From: Rhodococcus sp. SGAir0479
GTDB lineage: Bacteria; Actinomycetota; Actinomycetes; Mycobacteriales; Mycobacteriaceae
Assembly (NCBI RefSeq): GCF_005484805.1
Contig: NZ_CP039432.1
Coordinates: forward strand, 2,356,001 to 2,420,000
Length of the DNA stretch: 64,000 nucleotides
Direction: 5' to 3'
Positions 10,130 to 18,028 of this stretch are shown here, one piece after another. Position 1 is the first letter of the stretch; each line of letters opens with the position of its first letter. The notes beneath the pieces were generated by a model. The model had not been told where the DNA came from and did no database searches. It was given only the letters and a program-made list of their open reading frames with translations. The position numbers and the translations under genes are program-made.

Positions 10130-10474
10130 ATGAAACGAACCATCAGCGCTGTCGCGCTGTCAGCTTCGGTGCTGGTGCTCGGCGGGTGCACCAGCACCGA
10201 CAGCGGGCCCTCGGACGCCGAGCTTCGCGAGACCGCGTGCGAGTCCTTCGCCGCCGTCACTCCGGGCTTCTACGAAAGCACAGCCGCGGTGCAGACATTG
10301 GCCGATCCCAGCGCCAGCACGCGCGATCGGACGGACGCGATGAATCAGCAGCTCGATCAGATGTCCGGCGCGAGGCTGCGGACCCGACCCTACGACTGCG
10401 ACGACCCACGGGACGAGAAGTACTTCGATGACTTCTACGCCGGCTTCCTGAAAGACCAGCAGGGCGAGAAGTAG
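10130..10474 (+). CDS. small lipoprotein
   Basis: A short signal (MKRTISAVALSASVLVLGGC) ends in a lipobox with Cys at residue 20; the mature domain is ~95 residues, acidic, with two further Cys (TACESF, PYDCDDP) that could pair. It would be lipid-anchored on the cell surface. ATG 10130 puts the signal at the very start; ATG 10118 and GTG 10094 are alternatives. As the last gene of the rightward operon beside attL, outside the lytic transcript, it may be expressed in the lysogen and alter the surface or exclude other phages. Confidence 0.7.
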   Translation: MKRTISAVALSASVLVLGGCTSTDSGPSDAELRETACESFAAVTPGFYESTAAVQTLADPSASTRDRTDAMNQQLDQMSGARLRTRPYDCDDPRDEKYFDDFYAGFLKDQQGEK

Positions 10475-10501
10475 CCGACCCGCCGCCAGAAACAACGAAG
10501 G

Positions 10502-10546
10502 GCCCCCACCGCGCCAGTGGATCTGGCGCAGTGGGGGCTGTTTTCT
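10502..10546. terminator. terminator between the rightward operon and the late operon
   Basis: A 16-bp stem with one mismatch (10502-10517 with 10523-10538) is followed on the plus strand by GTTTTCT; on the minus strand by a weaker T-rich tract. It separates two converging operons. Confidence 0.8.
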
Positions 10547-10757
10547 ACGGGGGCGTGTCGGTCGCAAAGCCTTCTGGCTGGGGTGGTTCCGGTGTGATGA
10601 CGATCGGTTCGATGGGTTCGGAGGTGATAGCGAATCCGGATGCCGAGACGAGGGCGCCGGAGGTGTCGTGCCCTTCGAGACGCATCCATGACTGTTCAGG
10701 GTCGTACGTGGCGGTAAGGGTGATCCCGTCCAGGCCGGGGACGGTGAACGTAGTCAT
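10545..10757 (-). CDS. small phage structural-region protein, unknown
   Basis: 70 residues beginning TTFTVPGLDGITLTATYDPE, beta-rich and ending in a Pro-rich tail (TPEPPQPEGFATDTPP). It is the last gene of the late operon and overlaps the preceding tail-fibre gene by 4 bp. Position suggests a small virion or fibre-associated protein; no family recognised. Confidence 0.6.
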   Translation of the reverse strand: MTTFTVPGLDGITLTATYDPEQSWMRLEGHDTSGALVSASGFAITSEPIEPIVITPEPPQPEGFATDTPP

Positions 10758-12298
10758 AGGTCTCTCGCTTTCCATTCGTTTATGCCGACGGACGGGCTGT
10801 GGTACTGGGTGAACACGAGTGCGCGGCACGTGTTGGAGGTCTCGAACGCGGCGTACCGGAAGCCCGCGCCCCGACTCGACTCGCCGCCGGTGTCGGTCCA
10901 CTCCAGAACTGGTGCGTCGTTGACGTAGGCGACGTACGTCGACCCGTTGACACCATCGGTGACCCTCAACTCGACGATGTCGCCCGCCACCCACGCGTGA
11001 TCCGTCGAATTCATCGTCTTGCCCGCCGGGTTGGCGTCGGTATATGCCCGGATCTCGATGACTCCCCACCAGATCCCGACCGTGACTGCGCGGCTCATGG
11101 ACCCGTTCGAACGGACCGCTACCTGGGCCCGCGGATTCTCCGCCCACTCGATGTTGGTGCGGTCGAACGCGGTGATCTTCACCGCCGCTCCCTGCGAGTC
11201 CGTGGCCAGGCGGGAGGCATACACGCCACACGAGGAGTCAGTACGGATGGTGTTTGAGGAACCGACGATCTGCTTGCACCGTGCGATCCCGGACATGATG
11301 TTCATGCCGGCGCCGTACACCGACCAGTTCGTTCCGAGGACCGAAGCGTCGGCCCGGTCGAACAGGTCGATGAAGGTGACCTTCACGATCCCGACCGTCT
11401 GGCCGAGACACAGCCATGGCACCCACGTCGAGTTCGTGTCGAGCTGGCCCGGTATGAGCGAACTGGGTGCCACGGCCTGCCCGGACCTGGTCATCCCGAG
11501 CCGGGACGGATACACGCCGGGCATCGCGGCGATCGCAGCAGTCTGTTTGCCGACCAGGTTCCGCGGCGTGGTCCCCGCCCCGGTCTGGTGGACGACGACC
11601 GCGAACCAGTCGCCCTTCTTCGCTGGGATGTCATATCCGATCTCGATACGGACATCGGCGGCTCCGCCGCCGAACGTCCCCTCCTGGGGAGGGCTCGACC
11701 ACTGCAGCGTGAGTTCGCCGTTCGGCCGGCCGCTGGGGTTCTTCCCCATCTTGTAGACGTGCACTGTGAACATCGCAGGGCTGTTCACGACCTGGTCTGC
11801 GATCACGAGTCCCACGGTGTTGTAGACCCGGTCCCGTGTGGCGTTGATGTAGCCGATGTCGAGGCGGTTGAGCGCGGTGGTGTACACCGGTTGCGCCCAG
11901 ACCAGTGCGCCACCGCTGATCGTCGGCACCGGCACCATCTCCGACCGCGGGAATACAGCGTCCTCGACCGGGTTCAGTGTCACCCACCCGGGGACGTCGG
12001 TAGGCACCTGCTCGGGGTTGACCTTCGTGCCGATCTTCAGATCCGCTTCTGCGAGGCGATCCGAGACATCGATGTTCACCTTCTCCTGGGCCGCTGCCGC
12101 CTCCGCTGCCAACCTCGCGTCCTCTTGCGCGGTCATCACGACCGGCGCGGTCTCGATCTTTCCACCGACCTCGGTGTCCATCGACTTGCCGGCGTCGCGC
12201 AGGAACGGCGAGTCGAATGAGATACCCTCCGGCGGATCGAACTCCCGGCCGGAGTACCCGATGTGCGGTGCAATCGGATCGAAGAACTCGGTCGTCAT
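10754..12298 (-). CDS. tail fibre / receptor-binding minor tail protein
   Basis: 514 residues from ATG 12298. Residues ~50-95 (EDARLAAEAAAAQEKVNIDV and on) look like a short coiled coil for trimerisation. The middle is beta-rich; the C-terminal ~190 residues, from FIDLFDRADASVLGTNWSV to AAFETSNTCRALVF, have the look of a lectin-like jelly roll (concanavalin/laminin-G type). As the most distal large gene of the tail module it is the best candidate for the host-binding tip. Overlaps its neighbours by 4 bp on both sides. Confidence 0.65.
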   Translation of the reverse strand: MTTEFFDPIAPHIGYSGREFDPPEGISFDSPFLRDAGKSMDTEVGGKIETAPVVMTAQEDARLAAEAAAAQEKVNIDVSDRLAEADLKIGTKVNPEQVPTDVPGWVTLNPVEDAVFPRSEMVPVPTISGGALVWAQPVYTTALNRLDIGYINATRDRVYNTVGLVIADQVVNSPAMFTVHVYKMGKNPSGRPNGELTLQWSSPPQEGTFGGGAADVRIEIGYDIPAKKGDWFAVVVHQTGAGTTPRNLVGKQTAAIAAMPGVYPSRLGMTRSGQAVAPSSLIPGQLDTNSTWVPWLCLGQTVGIVKVTFIDLFDRADASVLGTNWSVYGAGMNIMSGIARCKQIVGSSNTIRTDSSCGVYASRLATDSQGAAVKITAFDRTNIEWAENPRAQVAVRSNGSMSRAVTVGIWWGVIEIRAYTDANPAGKTMNSTDHAWVAGDIVELRVTDGVNGSTYVAYVNDAPVLEWTDTGGESSRGAGFRYAAFETSNTCRALVFTQYHSPSVGINEWKARDL

Positions 12299-13359
12299 TC
12301 GTTCACCGGCATCAGCCGCACGCGCAGGAACGCGCGCTCCTTGCGGGTGTAGAACCGGCACGGTGTGGCGCCGCCTTCCACGCGGGATGCGATGACGTAC
12401 AGCACGGCCTGCGTGTTGGCTGGCACCACGGCGCCACCGCCGGGTGCGGCGGTCACGTCGGCGGCGGGGATGGCGTGGCGCGTCGTCCACGCGTCGAGGG
12501 GCTCGCTGGCGGACGCGCCCGCGCCGCGTGCGACCAGCTGCCCGGTCACTGCGTTCAGGCGCACCTCGAGGTCGAAGCGCTGACCGGACGCCGACTGCGT
12601 CATGAACTCGCAGAACGCAGTGGCGTCCGGCTGCCACGCGAACGGCTGCGGGGGGACGGTCAGCGACGCGATCTGCTGCATCGTGCCGTTCCACTTCACG
12701 CCCGAATCGACCGACAGCCAGTCCGCCTCGGTGCCGACCTTGGTGTAGGTGCCGGGCGAGAGGGCAAGCTTCTTCGCGCCGACGCGGTCCGGTGCCGACT
12801 TGTACAGCACCGTTCCGACGTCGGCCGCCGCGATGTTGTCCGCGTCGGAGGCGGTCATGATCGTCGCGGGCGGGCCCGGGACGGTGGAGGCGTCACCCTT
12901 CGGGCCCGGCTTGGCGACGATGTTCAGCCGGTACGCGGCGTCGCCGACCTTGTCGAGGGAGAACCCCCACTCGGGCCCCTCGGTGATGGTGCCGGGGGTG
13001 AGGGTGATCGCGGGCCCGGCGGGGCCGACCTGGATGTAGTTGGGCTTGCGGGCGAGGTTGGTGCCGTTCCAGAACCAGGCGTCCGCGGAGTCGGTGACCG
13101 ACCACCACTTGCCGATGTCGGCCGGTCCCAGCGTCTGTGGTGACGGCAGTGCGCCGATGTTCGGGACCTCGCTCATGTAGCGGGCGGGCGGCCCGGGCTC
13201 ACCGTCCTTGCCCGGGTCGCCCTTGTACGCGAGCGCGTCGATGTCGAGGTTTCCGCCTTCGAGTTCGAGGACGCCGCGGCCGGTCGACCGGATGTCCCAC
13301 GAGTCACGAAGCCGGATCCGCAGCGTCGCCGGTACCTCAAAGTTGAATCCTGGCTCCAT
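12295..13359 (-). CDS. minor tail protein with collagen-like stretches
   Basis: 354 residues. A beta-rich N-terminus (~1-45) is followed by collagen-type triplets (KGDPGKDGEPGPP), further Gly-Pro runs at VGPAGPA and KPGPKGDASTVPGPPAT, and a C-terminal beta domain ending RAFLRVRLMPVNE. Collagen-like triplets interleaved with beta domains are typical of trimeric minor tail proteins of actinophages. Adjacent to the receptor-binding gene, which starts on its stop codon. Confidence 0.7.
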   Translation of the reverse strand: MEPGFNFEVPATLRIRLRDSWDIRSTGRGVLELEGGNLDIDALAYKGDPGKDGEPGPPARYMSEVPNIGALPSPQTLGPADIGKWWSVTDSADAWFWNGTNLARKPNYIQVGPAGPAITLTPGTITEGPEWGFSLDKVGDAAYRLNIVAKPGPKGDASTVPGPPATIMTASDADNIAAADVGTVLYKSAPDRVGAKKLALSPGTYTKVGTEADWLSVDSGVKWNGTMQQIASLTVPPQPFAWQPDATAFCEFMTQSASGQRFDLEVRLNAVTGQLVARGAGASASEPLDAWTTRHAIPAADVTAAPGGGAVVPANTQAVLYVIASRVEGGATPCRFYTRKERAFLRVRLMPVNE

Positions 13360-13370
13360 CTTTCACCTTC

Positions 13371-13850
13371 TCAGTTTGTTGCGTTCTCGACGGCGGTCCG
13401 CGTGGCGTTCACACCCGCGATCGTCGTCGCCAGCTGCCGGCGGGTTTCACCGAGCGCGCTGATGATGATCTGCATGTCGGCGTCGTGCTGTTTGCGCATC
13501 GCTGCGATCTCGTGGGAGTGCTGCTCTCGCATCGCCGCGATCTCCTCCGAGTGCTGCTCCCGCATCGCGGCGATCTCCTCCGAGTGCCGCTCGTCGGCCC
13601 GCCGGCGCTCGAGTCGGGACGCTTCGAGTTGCTCCTTCACGAGTTCGAGTTCGCCGACGACCTCGGCGTAGGCGCGGGTGTCGCGGCCGGTTACCCATCG
13701 CCAGGCCGGGACGACGGTCTGGGCGGCGTACCGCTTCGCGGCCGCGGCGAGGACGAGCAGGATCAGGACGACGAAACCGGCGATGGTGAGTGGGTGGTTC
13801 ATAGCGGGCTCGGGGATCTCGACGCCGCTAGGCAGCTCCTGCGCTTCCAC
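13371..13850 (-). CDS. membrane-anchored coiled-coil protein of the lysis region
   Basis: 159 residues from GTG 13850, preceded by AAGGAG. One membrane helix at residues ~18-40 (HPLTIAGFVVLILLVLAAAA), a linker, then a long charged coiled coil (~60-145) containing three tandem 11-residue repeats of the pattern HSEEIAAMREQ. It directly follows the holin gene. It could be an accessory lysis protein or membrane spanner; that is inference from position and shape. Confidence 0.6.
   Translation of the reverse strand: MEAQELPSGVEIPEPAMNHPLTIAGFVVLILLVLAAAAKRYAAQTVVPAWRWVTGRDTRAYAEVVGELELVKEQLEASRLERRRADERHSEEIAAMREQHSEEIAAMREQHSHEIAAMRKQHDADMQIIISALGETRRQLATTIAGVNATRTAVENATN
13488..13586 (-). repeat. 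three tandem 33-bp in-frame repeats
   Basis: Each unit encodes HS(E/H)EIAAMR(E/K)Q within the coiled-coil gene at 13371-13850. The near-identical DNA points to recent duplication by slippage, and the unit count may vary between relatives. Confidence 0.85.
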
Positions 13851-13853
13851 CGA

Positions 13854-14132
13854 TCACTCCTTGCGTTCGGCGGCGTAACGCTCGATCTCGGTGATCTGGC
13901 GCTCGGTGATGCCGTTCGGGGTGTTCTTCACCCCGACGGTGGTGAGTGCGGCGATCGCGACGAGGACCCCGACGACGATCTGGTTCGGTAGGCCCATACC
14001 GGACGCGATGATCGTCCACACGATCGACACCACAAGGCCCATGAGCGATGTCGCGGTGTTCGAGAACTTCCGGTACCAGGGCTGCGATTCGAGGACGGGG
14101 CGCAGCAGGTCGCCGATCAGCTGAGGGTTCAT
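13854..14132 (-). CDS. phage holin (two membrane helices)
   Basis: 92 residues with two hydrophobic segments (~24-45, SLMGLVVSIVWTIIASGMG; ~48-66, QIVVGVLVAIAALTTVGV) and a charged C-terminus (ERYAAERKE). Size, topology and position immediately after the endolysin, with TGATG overlap, fit a holin that permeabilises the inner membrane at lysis. Family not identified beyond that. Confidence 0.75.
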   Translation of the reverse strand: MNPQLIGDLLRPVLESQPWYRKFSNTATSLMGLVVSIVWTIIASGMGLPNQIVVGVLVAIAALTTVGVKNTPNGITERQITEIERYAAERKE

Positions 14133-15544
14133 CACTTGGCTCCGATCTCGTCGAGGATTGCTTGCGCGCGGCGCTTCGATTCGTTGACGAGCTCGGGGTA
14201 GCCGAACCCGTCTGTGTTCCCGACGATCCCGTCGCGGGCGACCCGGCGGACGAGGTCGACGTACTCCGGGATTCCCTTGCGTGCCTGGTCCTCGACGAAC
14301 CGTTCGTGTTCGCGGGCGTCGATGTTGGAGAGGAACGCGGCGAGGCGGTGCTTCGCCTCGTCGGAGTCCCGGTAGATCGAACGGGACGGGAACAGCTTCC
14401 CGAGTTCGTCGTCAGCGACGGACATGAGTGCCTCCTGCAGGTTGGGGACGCCCGCGAACAGGGCGTCGAGTTCGAGGGTGGTGCCGCGGAACGCGTTGAC
14501 GTCGACCGTCTGGCCGGCCACACGTCCGCGTTCGGAGAACTGCAGCAACTGCACCGGTGCTGCGCCGGGGTGGAAGGGCTCCCAACCCTTGTAGCCGTTG
14601 CCCGGGTACAGGTTCGACGCGTAGCCGGTGCCGGCGACGTAGTCGCTGTTCCAGACGCCCACGGGGAGGCCGGACAGGTTCGGCGCCCCCATGTGGTCGC
14701 GCCAGTACCAGCGCGGGATGTACACCGGGAGTAGGCGGACACCGCGCTCCCGGTATGCGCTGATCCGGGCGAGCAGGTCGTCGAGGCTGCCCCGGTTCTC
14801 GTCGTCCTCGTAGTCGATCTGCAGCGGGAAGTCGGTGCCGCCGGCATGGTCGAGGTAGGTGTCGGCCTCACGCTGCGGATCGGTGTCGACCCGGCAGAAG
14901 GCGTATCCGCCGAACCGTCCCGTGAAGTGCTTGCGCATCTCCTCGCGGGCCCGCGGCCAGAACGGGTCGCGCCAGGTTCCCTCGGTGACCTTGTGGGTGG
15001 CCCACGTGAAGCCTTCGGCACGGGCAGCGGCGAAGTCGAAGTTCTTCTGGTGGTTGGAGACATCGATGCCGTACTGAACCGGTGGCAGCAACGTCCCGCC
15101 GCCGGCGAACGGGTAGGGGTCCTCGGCGCCAGTGAGGAGCGCGGCGGGGTCGAGGCGGTCCGGCCCGGGTGGCACCCATACGAAGCGGTGCCACTCGAGG
15201 TGCAGGTGCGGGTCGACGCCGCCGTTCGAGCTGCGGTCGGGGTTGATCGAGGCGATGCGTTGGCCGGCCTCCACCCGCTGTCCGAGTTCGACCTCCGGGA
15301 TGACATGTCCGTAGACGGTGGTGCCGCCGCCGTCGGCGGTCGGGTGGTCGAGGACCACCCAGCGGCCGAACCCGTCGGCTGGACCGGCCATGATGACGGT
15401 GCCGCCCTGGACGGCGTAGACGGGCAGCCCCCCGGAGCCGCCCACCCGGCCGAAGTCGGTGCCGTAGTGGAACTCGGCGCCGCGCCGTCCGAACTGCGAG
15501 GTGATGATGCGGCCGCGTTCGAGCGGCCAGAACTTCGGAGCCAT
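14132..15544 (-). CDS. lysA: endolysin with M23 peptidase and GH25 muramidase domains
   Basis: 470 residues from ATG 15544. Residues ~15-120 form an M23 metallopeptidase: HYGTDFG supplies the first His and Asp ligands and HLHLEW the HxH pair. Residues ~160-360 form a GH25 lysozyme fold: GIDVSNHQKNFDF at the start with the catalytic Asp, LQIDYEDDE in the middle and a late VQLLQFSE strand. The C-terminal ~110 residues are probably a wall-binding or linker region. It cuts both peptide cross-links and glycan of peptidoglycan. Followed by the holin gene. Confidence 0.92.
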   Translation of the reverse strand: MAPKFWPLERGRIITSQFGRRGAEFHYGTDFGRVGGSGGLPVYAVQGGTVIMAGPADGFGRWVVLDHPTADGGGTTVYGHVIPEVELGQRVEAGQRIASINPDRSSNGGVDPHLHLEWHRFVWVPPGPDRLDPAALLTGAEDPYPFAGGGTLLPPVQYGIDVSNHQKNFDFAAARAEGFTWATHKVTEGTWRDPFWPRAREEMRKHFTGRFGGYAFCRVDTDPQREADTYLDHAGGTDFPLQIDYEDDENRGSLDDLLARISAYRERGVRLLPVYIPRWYWRDHMGAPNLSGLPVGVWNSDYVAGTGYASNLYPGNGYKGWEPFHPGAAPVQLLQFSERGRVAGQTVDVNAFRGTTLELDALFAGVPNLQEALMSVADDELGKLFPSRSIYRDSDEAKHRLAAFLSNIDAREHERFVEDQARKGIPEYVDLVRRVARDGIVGNTDGFGYPELVNESKRRAQAILDEIGAK

Positions 15545-15575
15545 ATCGGTCCTCGAATCCTGTTGTGTGCAGGTG

Positions 15576-17168
15576 CTATTGAATGGCCATCGTGATCGCG
15601 TTGAACTGGGCGATGAGCCGCTTGACGCGTTCGGCGTTCTTCTGGGTCGGTGACTTGTCGGGTTCGTCGTCGCCGATGTAGGTGGTCGCGATGACCGACG
15701 TCTCTCGGTCGTCGGCGGCCTCGATCGCCTCGACGCGGTCGTAGAAGGTGCGTAGTTCGCCGCCGCCGACGCGGTCTTCCCAGCCGACGAGGTGCGCGAT
15801 GTCGTAGTCGCGGAACGCGCCCCACGGCGACCAGTCGAGAACCTCGATCTTTGCGCGGCGCTTGCCGGCGTTGTCGAACAGCGTCTGCTTGGCGACCTGG
15901 CGACCGGACCACGTGTAGGCGGCCGGGCCGCCGTTGCCGAGCGCCTCCGGGAGCGCGAACGGCCCGAGCTGGGCCTTGAGCCGGTAGTCCGTTGCGGCCA
16001 TGAACGCGAAGAACAGGTTGTCGAGGACGCCCTTCAGTGCCGACGCGAGCCCGGGGATGATCAGGCCGGCGAAGGAGAGCAGCGCGGAGATGCCGGACTC
16101 GACGCCGATCTGCACCAGCTTGTTCAGCCACGACGGCGACTTGCCGCCGACGACCGCCCGGTACGCCTTCGGGGCGGTCACCTCGACAGTGGCGTCGATG
16201 ATGCCGTCCGAGTCCTCCGACCACACCACCGACGGCAACTCCTGCTGCCGCATGATCTTGCCGATCTTGTCGGCCAGACCGGGCAGGTAGCCGCCGACCA
16301 AATCGTCGATCCCGTCGGCGATGGCCTCCGCGATGGTGTTGACGATGCTGTCGAGCATCGTGCCCGTCTTGAGCACGCCGCCCTTCTTCGGGCGGTCGAC
16401 GACGTCGACGATAATCTGCGACTCGGTCAGCGTGATCTTGTCGGGCATCGGCTGCGGGTCGCGTCCCTTGATCCAGTAGCGGGGCCGCACGTGGAGGGTC
16501 GAGTCCTTCAGCCATTCCTCGAACAGCTGACCGAGCGGCACCATCCTGGCCTGCATCATCGAGAACTCGGACGTGTCGCGCAGCGCGTTGTACGGCAGGA
16601 CCGTGATCGGGCACTGCCCGGTGCGGAACTTCAGGCGCCAGACGTTCCGCTCGATGTAGTAGCGGATCCCCGAGGCGAGGGGACCGTGCCACAGGTCCTG
16701 CGGGATGATCTGTGCCTCTTCGATGCCCGGGATGGGCATCGGGTAGGCCATCATCGCGTAGAACCACACCCAGTTGTCGACGAGGGTGACGGTGATGGTC
16801 TTGTTGCCCTTCACCCCACGCGAGATCGCCTTGTCGACGCGGCCATCCCAGTTCTTCCCGTTGTAGGTGACACGGACCGGGATCACAGTGGTGTCGCACG
16901 ACATGAACAGCTCGGCGAACTCGGAGTCGCCAGCGACGACGAGCTGCGCGACGCCGACGCCGCGGCGCACCCACTTCGCGCGCGCGGACTCGTAGTCCCC
17001 CACCATGCCGAGTGGGGCGAGCTTCGGACTGAACACCTCGACCTCGAACTCGGCCGCCTGCCCCTGTGGGGGCTTCTCCTCGAGGAGCTCGGCCCACATC
17101 TGTGCGGACCAGGTGTCGAGCGGTGACGCGGCGTCGGGGTCGATCGCCGGGATGGTCGGTGCGGTCAC
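15576..17168 (-). CDS. tail-tip (Gp37-like) minor tail protein
   Basis: 530 residues from GTG 17168, preceded by GAGGAGG and overlapping the previous stop by 4 bp. It is beta-rich with a central hydrophobic stretch (GISALLSFAGLIIPGLASALKG, ~345-365) and the segments VRVTYNGKNWDGRVDKAIS and KTITVTLVDNWVWFYA. Placement right after the distal tail protein, and the sequence type, fit the siphovirus ReqiPepy6 Gp37-like / Tal-type baseplate proteins. Domain assignment is from memory and moderate. Confidence 0.65.
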   Translation of the reverse strand: MTAPTIPAIDPDAASPLDTWSAQMWAELLEEKPPQGQAAEFEVEVFSPKLAPLGMVGDYESARAKWVRRGVGVAQLVVAGDSEFAELFMSCDTTVIPVRVTYNGKNWDGRVDKAISRGVKGNKTITVTLVDNWVWFYAMMAYPMPIPGIEEAQIIPQDLWHGPLASGIRYYIERNVWRLKFRTGQCPITVLPYNALRDTSEFSMMQARMVPLGQLFEEWLKDSTLHVRPRYWIKGRDPQPMPDKITLTESQIIVDVVDRPKKGGVLKTGTMLDSIVNTIAEAIADGIDDLVGGYLPGLADKIGKIMRQQELPSVVWSEDSDGIIDATVEVTAPKAYRAVVGGKSPSWLNKLVQIGVESGISALLSFAGLIIPGLASALKGVLDNLFFAFMAATDYRLKAQLGPFALPEALGNGGPAAYTWSGRQVAKQTLFDNAGKRRAKIEVLDWSPWGAFRDYDIAHLVGWEDRVGGGELRTFYDRVEAIEAADDRETSVIATTYIGDDEPDKSPTQKNAERVKRLIAQFNAITMAIQ

Positions 17169-18028
17169 CGGGGCCTCCTCGACTTCGGTCGGATGGTGCA
17201 CACCGCCGACGAGGCGGCGTTACCGGCGATCACGGTGAGTTTCTTCAGCGAGAACCAGGTGCGCCCCGGCACCGCGTTGCGGAACCGCTGCGCGCCCATG
17301 TCCCCGTACAAGTTCGGGCGCATGTTCGACTTCGCTAGCCGCTTCGACGGATCGGTGTGGAAGAGCGCGACCTCCCCGGCCTTGAGCATCGGCGTCGTGA
17401 CGACGGTGTCACCGTCCGGGATCCGGAAGATGCCGGGTCCCTTGACGACCCACTCCGGGTACGCCTTGCGGTCGCCGGAGTTGTAGATCTTCAGCCGTTC
17501 GGTGGATTGGCCGTTGCTCCACTCGCGGGTTTCTTCGATGCCCGACCAGTACGAGTTCCCGGAGATCACCGGGACCAGGTAGGGGACGAACCTGTCGAAC
17601 GCCGGGTCCATCTTGTCCGCGATCCGCGGCTGGTCGGCGAGCCGGATGTCGATGTACCGGAGCCCGAACGTCTTCGTGTACACCTGCAGCTGAGATTCGA
17701 AGATGTAGTCGATGTCCGACCAGAACCCGTCGTTGACGACCTGGAACGGCCGGCCGAACGCCTCGTGCACGTAGACCGGGAGGAAGAACTCCCGCGGGTC
17801 CATCACCGCGCCGAGCCAGCGGGCGCCGTCGCCGCGGGCGGACTTGAACCACTGATGGATGCCCTTGGGCTCTTGGTAGTCCGCCCAGCCGGGCGCGAGG
17901 ACTGCACCGCAGTCCCGGCGCCCGACCAGGTGGTGTTCGGACAGGTACCACGCCCGCTCCGGCAGACCTTGCGCCGCGCCGGGGCCGACGAGGACCACGT
18001 TCGCGGTGTCGTCCGGAAAGAAGGTCAC
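17165..18028 (-). CDS. distal tail (Dit-like) minor tail protein
   Basis: 287 residues from GTG 18028, overlapping the tape-measure stop as GTGA with AGGAG 8 bases before. The N-terminal part is a beta domain; the C-terminal part (ISGNSYWSGIEETREWSNG, KIYNSGDRKAYPEWVVKGPG) resembles the jelly-roll portion of Dit/Gp28-like proteins, where NxGD..YP marks the fold. It would form the hub below the tail tube. Position between tape measure and Tal-like gene is canonical. Confidence 0.72.
   Translation of the reverse strand: MTFFPDDTANVVLVGPGAAQGLPERAWYLSEHHLVGRRDCGAVLAPGWADYQEPKGIHQWFKSARGDGARWLGAVMDPREFFLPVYVHEAFGRPFQVVNDGFWSDIDYIFESQLQVYTKTFGLRYIDIRLADQPRIADKMDPAFDRFVPYLVPVISGNSYWSGIEETREWSNGQSTERLKIYNSGDRKAYPEWVVKGPGIFRIPDGDTVVTTPMLKAGEVALFHTDPSKRLAKSNMRPNLYGDMGAQRFRNAVPGRTWFSLKKLTVIAGNAASSAVCTIRPKSRRPR

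Noticed and set aside
13488-13586. Tandem 33-bp repeats considered as a CRISPR array
   Set aside because: Units are contiguous without spacers, in frame inside a coiled-coil gene, and no cas genes are near.
13828-17097. 1089-codon leftward frame over the lysin region
   Set aside because: Shadow of the endolysin and tail-tip genes; Arg/Ser/Thr-rich with no motif.
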